Origin: an uncultured Chitinophagales bacterium | Lineage (GTDB): Bacteria > Bacteroidota > Bacteroidia > Chitinophagales > Chitinophagaceae | Length of the DNA: 9,299 bases | Direction of reading: 5' to 3' | Assembly: GCA_946886475.1 (NCBI GenBank) | Contig: CAMPIQ010000142.1 | Location: 1-9,299 of the forward strand | Shown: piece by piece, positions 5,661 through 9,299 of the stretch | Numbering within the stretch: the stretch's first letter is position 1 | How the letters are laid out: the number at the start of each line of letters is the position of its first letter | Translations under genes and position numbers: made by a program | Notes under the pieces: generated by a model | Told to the model about the DNA's origin: nothing | The model's input: only the letters and a program-made list of their open reading frames with translations | Databases searched by the model: none

Positions 5661-6890
5661 ATGGAAAGCATAATAAAATGGTTGAGAAAGCTGTATAACA
5701 AATCAATTCACAGCATTGCATTTTACCCGGCTTTGATCTCACTGGGTATTCTTGTTTTGTTTATCATGATTTATGATGCGGAAAGTTCAGCTGCCGCCAA
5801 AGCGCTGAAATCAAGTTTTGTATGGATGAACCTGAAGCATGCAGAAGCAGCCCGCACCATTATAACTACAATTACAGCCGGAATTATTGGCCTGACGGTT
5901 TTTAGCTTTTCAATGGTGATGGTTGTAATGAGCCAGGCAGCATCACAGATGACCAACAGGATCCTGGATAACCTCATTGGTAATAAATTCCAGCAGTTCA
6001 CACTGGGCTTTTATTTGGGTACAATATTGTCTTCCTTTTTTTTATTAACTGTTGTTGATGATAAGGGAAGTCCACAAGTCCCTTCCCTGTCTGTTTTTAT
6101 ATTAGTATTGCTGACTGTTGTAGACCTGTTTCTTTTTGTTTCTTTTTTACATTATGTAACACAATCAGTGAGATTTGAATATCTTATAAAAAGGATACAT
6201 CAAAAAACCATTGATTCTTTGATGAATGCGAAAAGCAAAACTTCACCAGGCCATTGGGCATTACAATATTCGGAATATCTCGAAGTTCTTTCCCCTCAAT
6301 CAAATTATTTTCAGGGCATTAATACCAGGCAATTAGTAAAATACTCATGGGAGAATAAAATCCAGATTGAATTTTACCCGGTTCGCTGTACTTATATAAC
6401 GAAGGGTCAGCCTTTATTGAAAATATATTTTGAATCGATGCCTGATGAAACCAGGGTGAAGAAATTGTTTGAAAGCATTGACTTTTATACAGCCCAGGAA
6501 ATTGATAAAAATCCATTTTATGGATTTGCACACTTAACCGAGGTGGCTATAAAAGCGCTTAGTCCGGGGATCAATGATCCAAATACCGCTGTATTATGCA
6601 TTAACTCATTAACAGATTTATTGATCATAAAAATGAAGGATAGTGCTGTTAATGTTTTTTCGGATAAGCATGATACTCCAAGGATCTTTTTGAAGGATCA
6701 TTCTTTCGGGTTTCTTTTTAACTACTGTATTTACCCAATCTGGGATTATGGGAAAAGGGATCGTTTTATTATCATGGCATTAAAACGGGCTATGGAGTAT
6801 TTGCGGAACGCTGATAATGATCGCCTCTATGTAACCATCATCAAAGAATTTGAATCAGCACTGGAAGGGGAGAAAATGGTAGTTGAATAA
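5661..6890 (+). CDS. DUF2254 family membrane protein
   Basis: The 409-residue length fits the DUF2254 family (PF10011), whose biochemical role is not established. Four hydrophobic segments can be seen at about 19-38, 66-90, 112-132 and 143-166. The family hallmarks are the ARTIITTITAGIIGLTVFSFSMVMVVMSQA-type helix (residues 64-93, with the polar Ser-Gln turn after it) and the C-terminal ALSPGINDPNTA at 299-310 in the soluble half. The charged C-terminal 240 residues should be cytosolic. The ATG at 5661 follows TTAGGT; an AGG five bases upstream may help initiation. It lies on the same strand as the LytTR two-component pair, 232 bases after the regulator, so co-regulation is possible but not shown. 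The family often carries roughly this four-helix arrangement and has been suggested to be envelope- or transport-related, which is inference only. Confidence 0.88.
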   Translation: MESIIKWLRKLYNKSIHSIAFYPALISLGILVLFIMIYDAESSAAAKALKSSFVWMNLKHAEAARTIITTITAGIIGLTVFSFSMVMVVMSQAASQMTNRILDNLIGNKFQQFTLGFYLGTILSSFFLLTVVDDKGSPQVPSLSVFILVLLTVVDLFLFVSFLHYVTQSVRFEYLIKRIHQKTIDSLMNAKSKTSPGHWALQYSEYLEVLSPQSNYFQGINTRQLVKYSWENKIQIEFYPVRCTYITKGQPLLKIYFESMPDETRVKKLFESIDFYTAQEIDKNPFYGFAHLTEVAIKALSPGINDPNTAVLCINSLTDLLIIKMKDSAVNVFSDKHDTPRIFLKDHSFGFLFNYCIYPIWDYGKRDRFIIMALKRAMEYLRNADNDRLYVTIIKEFESALEGEKMVVE

Positions 6891-7036
6891 AAGATATTGT
6901 AAATGAAACACCCGGATTTCAATTAAATTGTTCCTGTACAACGAACCTAAATCTAATTGGTCCATTGTCATTGAGACGAATTCATAATGAATATATGATC
7001 TTTCAGTCTTCCCGTGACGAGAAACGATCAATACAG

Positions 7037-7087
7037 GAGATGCAGTAGCATGTCCTTACACTGAATTCACTGGACATGCCTGCTCTC
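7037..7087 (+). other. bulged 16-bp hairpin
   Basis: GAGA (7037-7040), GCAG (7042-7045) and GCATGTCC (7048-7055) pair in order with TCTC (7084-7087), CTGC (7080-7083) and GGACATGC (7072-7079) around a 16-base loop. Bulges lie only on the 5' side (one T, then TA). The GAGA part competes with the outer inverted-repeat arm at 7180-7183, so two folds are possible. No U run follows, so it is not a simple terminator. Confidence 0.6.
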
Positions 7088-7095
7088 GTTATTCA

Positions 7096-7131
7096 TTGAC
7101 AATCATTTGTCGCCTGTTGACAGCTATTTGT
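7096..7131. repeat. two direct repeats TTGACAnnnATTTGT, 21 bp apart
   Basis: TTGACAATCATTTGT (7096-7110) and TTGACAGCTATTTGT (7117-7131) agree at 12 of 15 positions and start 21 bases apart, two turns of the helix. That spacing is typical of tandem sites for a DNA-binding protein, including LytTR regulators, but no promoter lies beside them. GACAA (7098-7102) can also pair with TTGTC (7107-7111). Confidence 0.4.
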
Positions 7132-7239
7132 TTGAAAACCGGAAAGAGATATGCTTGTGTATTATTTTAAGAATTGATCTCTCCTGTATGTTGATTTTTG
7201 GTATATGGTTTTGGTAAAGAGTAGGAAAGGGAAGGATAT

Positions 7240-7264
7240 GGATATGGAATCGCTCCCCGCATCC
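7240..7264 (-). terminator. weak terminator-like hairpin after the hexosaminidase gene
   Basis: On the minus strand GGATGCGG (7264-7257) pairs with CCATATCC (7247-7240) at seven of eight positions, one of them G-U, starting five bases past the stop codon. The sequence after it is pyrimidine-rich (CCTTCCCTTTCC) and not a T run, like the tail after tmRNA. Confidence 0.3.
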
Positions 7265-7268
7265 GCTC

Positions 7269-9182
7269 TTATTTCTTCACCCCCGCTCTTTTATTCAACT
7301 CCTCCACCGGCATCCAGTTAAACCTGCCCACCTGTTCCTTGCCTTTATAAGTGATCACCTTCAGCATTACCGCATCCTTAGGTGGTGTGATGGCAGTGCT
7401 GTACTTAGGATAAAAACGGTCAGGATATGAATTGTCCCAGCTATAATAAATATCCAGGCCTTCCACCTCCGTGCTGAGTGCTACCAACGCCTGGTTGTCT
7501 TTTGTTTTGGTGACCTTAAATATGGGATCATAAACACTGGGCGCATACTTGATCCCGGCTTCATCGAACCTGGTGAAGTGCGCCTCAACCTTATTGAAAA
7601 AATGATTCCAGTTCTTTTTTTCCCTGGGCGACCATACCGATTCTGCAATCGCGAATGCGCGGGGCCAGAGCATGTATTGCACGGTGCGCATGTTGTAGAT
7701 CTGTTCCGTCCATAAATTGCCCTGGCCTCCCTTGATCATATTCGTTTGCACGGAGTCGGGCTGTGGATCGAATTCATAAGCCTTGCTCAAACGCAGCGAA
7801 GCATATATTCTTGTTTCAATTACAGGATCCGCCTGCATGTAATCAAGGTAGGCATAGGTAGTTGGACTCATCACCACTTCATGTCCCATCCTTGCCGCCT
7901 CAATACCGTTCTTCATACCACGCCAGCTCATCACCGCGGCGCTGGGTGCCAGTCCGCCTTCCATGATCTCATCCCAGCCCATGAATTTTTTTCCTTTCGA
8001 CAGCACGATCTTTTCCAGTCGTTTTTCAAAATAGCCCTGCACTTCCTGCATGGTCTTCAGGTTCTCGCGCTTCATAAGCGCTTTTATCTGTGCGTTCTTT
8101 TCCCAGAAATTATGTGGGGCTTCATCGCCGCCAACATGGATGTATTCAAAAGGAAACAGTTGCGCTACTTCGGTGATCACCTTGTCCATGAATTCATATA
8201 CTTTTTCGTTTGCGGGACAAAGTGTATTGTCAACAAGCGCGATCGGCGGGGCTCCTCTCGACCAGTCCATGATCTGTTCACCGGAACGGACAACATATTT
8301 GTCAGCCCCTTCGGTACAGGAAAGTTCGGGGTAAGAAGCGATAGCTGCCAGGCTATGACCGGGAACATCAATTTCGGGCATGATGTTGACAAAGCGCTCC
8401 TTTGCATATTGCACAATTTCCCTGATATCTTCATGCGTATAGAAGCCACCATAATCACGTGGTTCATCGGGCAGGGGTTTTGAAAAAGTTCCGAAGTATC
8501 CTACCTTCTTTACATTCCAGGCACCCACTTCCGTCAACTTAGGAAGACTTTTGATCTGGATGCGCCACCCTTCATCATCGGTGAGGTGCAGGTGCAGGAT
8601 ATTATATTTATAGCGCACCATATCATCAATGAATTTTTTTACATCCTCCTTGGTGAAGAAATGACGGGCCACGTCAAACATCAACCCTCTCCATCCAAAG
8701 CGCGGGTAATCCAGGATCTCTACCTGCGGTATCGTCCAGTTGGTAAAAGCTACAGGTGAAAGGGCTTCAATTTCTTTTGGAAATAATTGTATAAGCGTTT
8801 GTGCTCCGTAAAACAAACCGGCAGGCTCATTGGCGCGGATCACAATACCTTTTGCAGTAACACTGAGCGCATAACCCTCCTTGTGCAGGGAATCGTTATT
8901 TGTATGGTTCAACACCAGCCGGATGGCTGGTTGAGCAGCCTTCGTTACAACAGAGACCTTCGCACCTGTGGGCACTGAAAGCCGTTCTTTTAAAAAAGCA
9001 ATTGTGCTTTTCAGCTCATTGGTTGCCGGTGCTTCAATAACGATGTTTTCAGGGATGGTGAAACTGCCGTCGCCTTTTTTCATTGAAACCGGTTCGGGGA
9101 TGATGGCAATGGGATCAATGTGCTGGGCAAATGAAAAAAGAGTGGTTGTTGCGGCAAGGAGTAAAAAGAGAATATTCTTCAT
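7269..9182 (-). CDS. secreted beta-N-acetylhexosaminidase, glycoside hydrolase family 20
   Basis: The enzyme removes terminal beta-linked GlcNAc or GalNAc from chito-oligosaccharides or glycans, using the substrate's acetamido group as nucleophile. The 637 residues begin with a signal peptide (1-20, ending FSFAQ). An N-terminal GH20b-like domain (about 22-155) is followed by the GH20 barrel (about 158-530), which starts YPRFGWRGLMFDVARHFF with the sugar-binding Arg165 and contains HLHLTDDEGWR (197-207), the catalytic pair Asp353-Glu354 in HVGGDEAP, and pocket tryptophans at GWDE (403), SWRG (420) and LWTE (491). The last 80 or so residues form a small beta domain like those at the C terminus of chitobiases. 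It has no lipobox, so it is expected in the periplasm or outside the cell. The ATG at 9182 gives the signal peptide directly. All catalytic residues are present and the gene stands alone in this window. Confidence 0.95.
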   Translation of the reverse strand: MKNILFLLLAATTTLFSFAQHIDPIAIIPEPVSMKKGDGSFTIPENIVIEAPATNELKSTIAFLKERLSVPTGAKVSVVTKAAQPAIRLVLNHTNNDSLHKEGYALSVTAKGIVIRANEPAGLFYGAQTLIQLFPKEIEALSPVAFTNWTIPQVEILDYPRFGWRGLMFDVARHFFTKEDVKKFIDDMVRYKYNILHLHLTDDEGWRIQIKSLPKLTEVGAWNVKKVGYFGTFSKPLPDEPRDYGGFYTHEDIREIVQYAKERFVNIMPEIDVPGHSLAAIASYPELSCTEGADKYVVRSGEQIMDWSRGAPPIALVDNTLCPANEKVYEFMDKVITEVAQLFPFEYIHVGGDEAPHNFWEKNAQIKALMKRENLKTMQEVQGYFEKRLEKIVLSKGKKFMGWDEIMEGGLAPSAAVMSWRGMKNGIEAARMGHEVVMSPTTYAYLDYMQADPVIETRIYASLRLSKAYEFDPQPDSVQTNMIKGGQGNLWTEQIYNMRTVQYMLWPRAFAIAESVWSPREKKNWNHFFNKVEAHFTRFDEAGIKYAPSVYDPIFKVTKTKDNQALVALSTEVEGLDIYYSWDNSYPDRFYPKYSTAITPPKDAVMLKVITYKGKEQVGRFNWMPVEELNKRAGVKK

Positions 9183-9207
9183 ATTTGAATGGATCTTTTA
9201 GCGTGAA

Positions 9208-9224
9208 ACATTTCTATAAATGTA
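9208..9224 (-). promoter_or_regulatory. palindrome overlapping a candidate -7 element of the hexosaminidase gene
   Basis: ACATTT (9208-9213) and AAATGT (9218-9223) form a perfect 6-bp inverted repeat around CTAT, 25 bases before the start codon. On the minus strand TACATTTA (9224-9217) fits seven of eight bases of TAnnTTTG, so the palindrome covers the likely promoter and could be an operator. No matching -33 TTG is visible. Confidence 0.35.
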
Positions 9225-9242
9225 GCGGATAATAAAGGAATG

Positions 9243-9266
9243 CACCCGGCTTCGCCTTCGGGATGA
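9243..9266. repeat. REP-like GC-rich hairpin
   Basis: CCCG (9245-9248) pairs with CGGG (9259-9262), and GGC (9248-9250) can instead pair with GCC (9254-9256), in the motif CCCGGCTTCGCCTTCGGG. Short palindromes of this kind are common dispersed intergenic repeats. It stands out by GC content from the AT-rich sequence around it. Its copy number cannot be judged here. Confidence 0.4.
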
Positions 9267-9299
9267 CAAAAAGGTTTACGGAATCCAATAGTTTTATTT

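Larger units (their letters stand above)
7027..7195 (+). other. long inverted repeat enclosing hairpins: candidate structured RNA or MITE-like element
   Basis: ATCAA-TACAGGAGA (7027-7040) is complementary to TCTCCTGTA-TG-TTGAT (7180-7195), which gives 14 paired bases with a two-base bulge. Five T follow on the plus strand (7195-7199, sharing the last paired T). Inside, GCAG-TA-GCATGTCC (7042-7055) pairs with GGACATGC-CTGC (7072-7083). As RNA this would be a closed domain of about 170 bases ending in a U tract; as DNA, the arms look like terminal inverted repeats. No target-site duplication and no good promoter is visible. Confidence 0.4.
6891..7268. other. convergent intergenic region, 378 bp, without a gene
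   Basis: The stretch lies between the ends of the DUF2254 and hexosaminidase genes, so neither gene needs a promoter here. No reading frame with gene-like features was found on either strand. It is nevertheless rich in structure: a long inverted repeat (7027-7195), a bulged hairpin inside it (7037-7087), a pair of spaced direct repeats (7096-7131) and a small hairpin next to the hexosaminidase stop (7240-7264). Confidence 0.6.

Noticed and set aside
6891..7268. A CRISPR array or toxin-antitoxin pair in the convergent gap
   Set aside because: There are only two imperfect 15-bp repeats with a six-base gap and no spacers of uniform length, and no frame looks like a small toxin or antitoxin.
7746..8483. 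A 245-codon open frame on the plus strand
   Set aside because: It is antisense to the GH20 catalytic domain; its His/Phe/Cys-rich composition is typical of an antisense shadow, and no family is recognisable.

Overview
The window reads as an ordinary chromosomal segment of a Bacteroidota bacterium, most likely of the Chitinophagaceae/Sphingobacteriia type. This rests on the style of the genes: a two-component pair made of a TPR sensor kinase and a LytTR regulator, a lipoprotein with a Gln-Lys-Glu tail right after the lipid-bearing cysteine, signal peptides ending in Ala-Gln, a secreted GH20 hexosaminidase, TAnnTTTA-like -7 elements, and a tmRNA tag that starts with Gly and ends in YAMAA. The genus cannot be fixed from the sequence alone.

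Layout. Positions 1-339 (+) hold the 3' two thirds or more of tmRNA (ssrA); its 5' end lies outside the window. Just past it is a second copy of the tmRNA 3' end, split by a 27-bp GC-rich palindrome, which looks like an integration scar. A hairpin and pyrimidine-rich tract separate it from the convergent tRNA-dihydrouridine synthase gene (518-1561, -). After a 393-bp AT-rich divergent intergenic region comes a small predicted lipoprotein (1955-2476, +), then a TPR/histidine-kinase sensor (2573-4678, +) and its LytTR response regulator (4688-5428, +), only 9 bp apart and clearly co-transcribed. Next is a 232-bp gap with a hexanucleotide repeat and a possible 38-residue secreted peptide (5525-5641, +), then a DUF2254 membrane protein (5661-6890, +). 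A 378-bp convergent gap contains nested inverted and direct repeats. The last gene is a secreted GH20 beta-N-acetylhexosaminidase (7269-9182, -), followed by its upstream region with a small palindrome and a REP-like hairpin.

How the parts may work together. The kinase and regulator form one signalling unit: a periplasmic TPR sensor, one membrane helix, a LytS-type kinase core, and a DNA-binding LytTR output. The small lipoprotein, the small peptide and the DUF2254 protein lie next to this pair on the same strand and are plausible envelope partners or targets, but the sequence does not prove this. The tmRNA, the Dus enzyme and the hexosaminidase are independent housekeeping or catabolic genes.

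No CRISPR array, complete mobile element or recognisable defence system is visible. The least explained items are the interrupted duplicate of the tmRNA end, the structured 7027-7195 element, and the small secreted-peptide ORF beside the two-component system.
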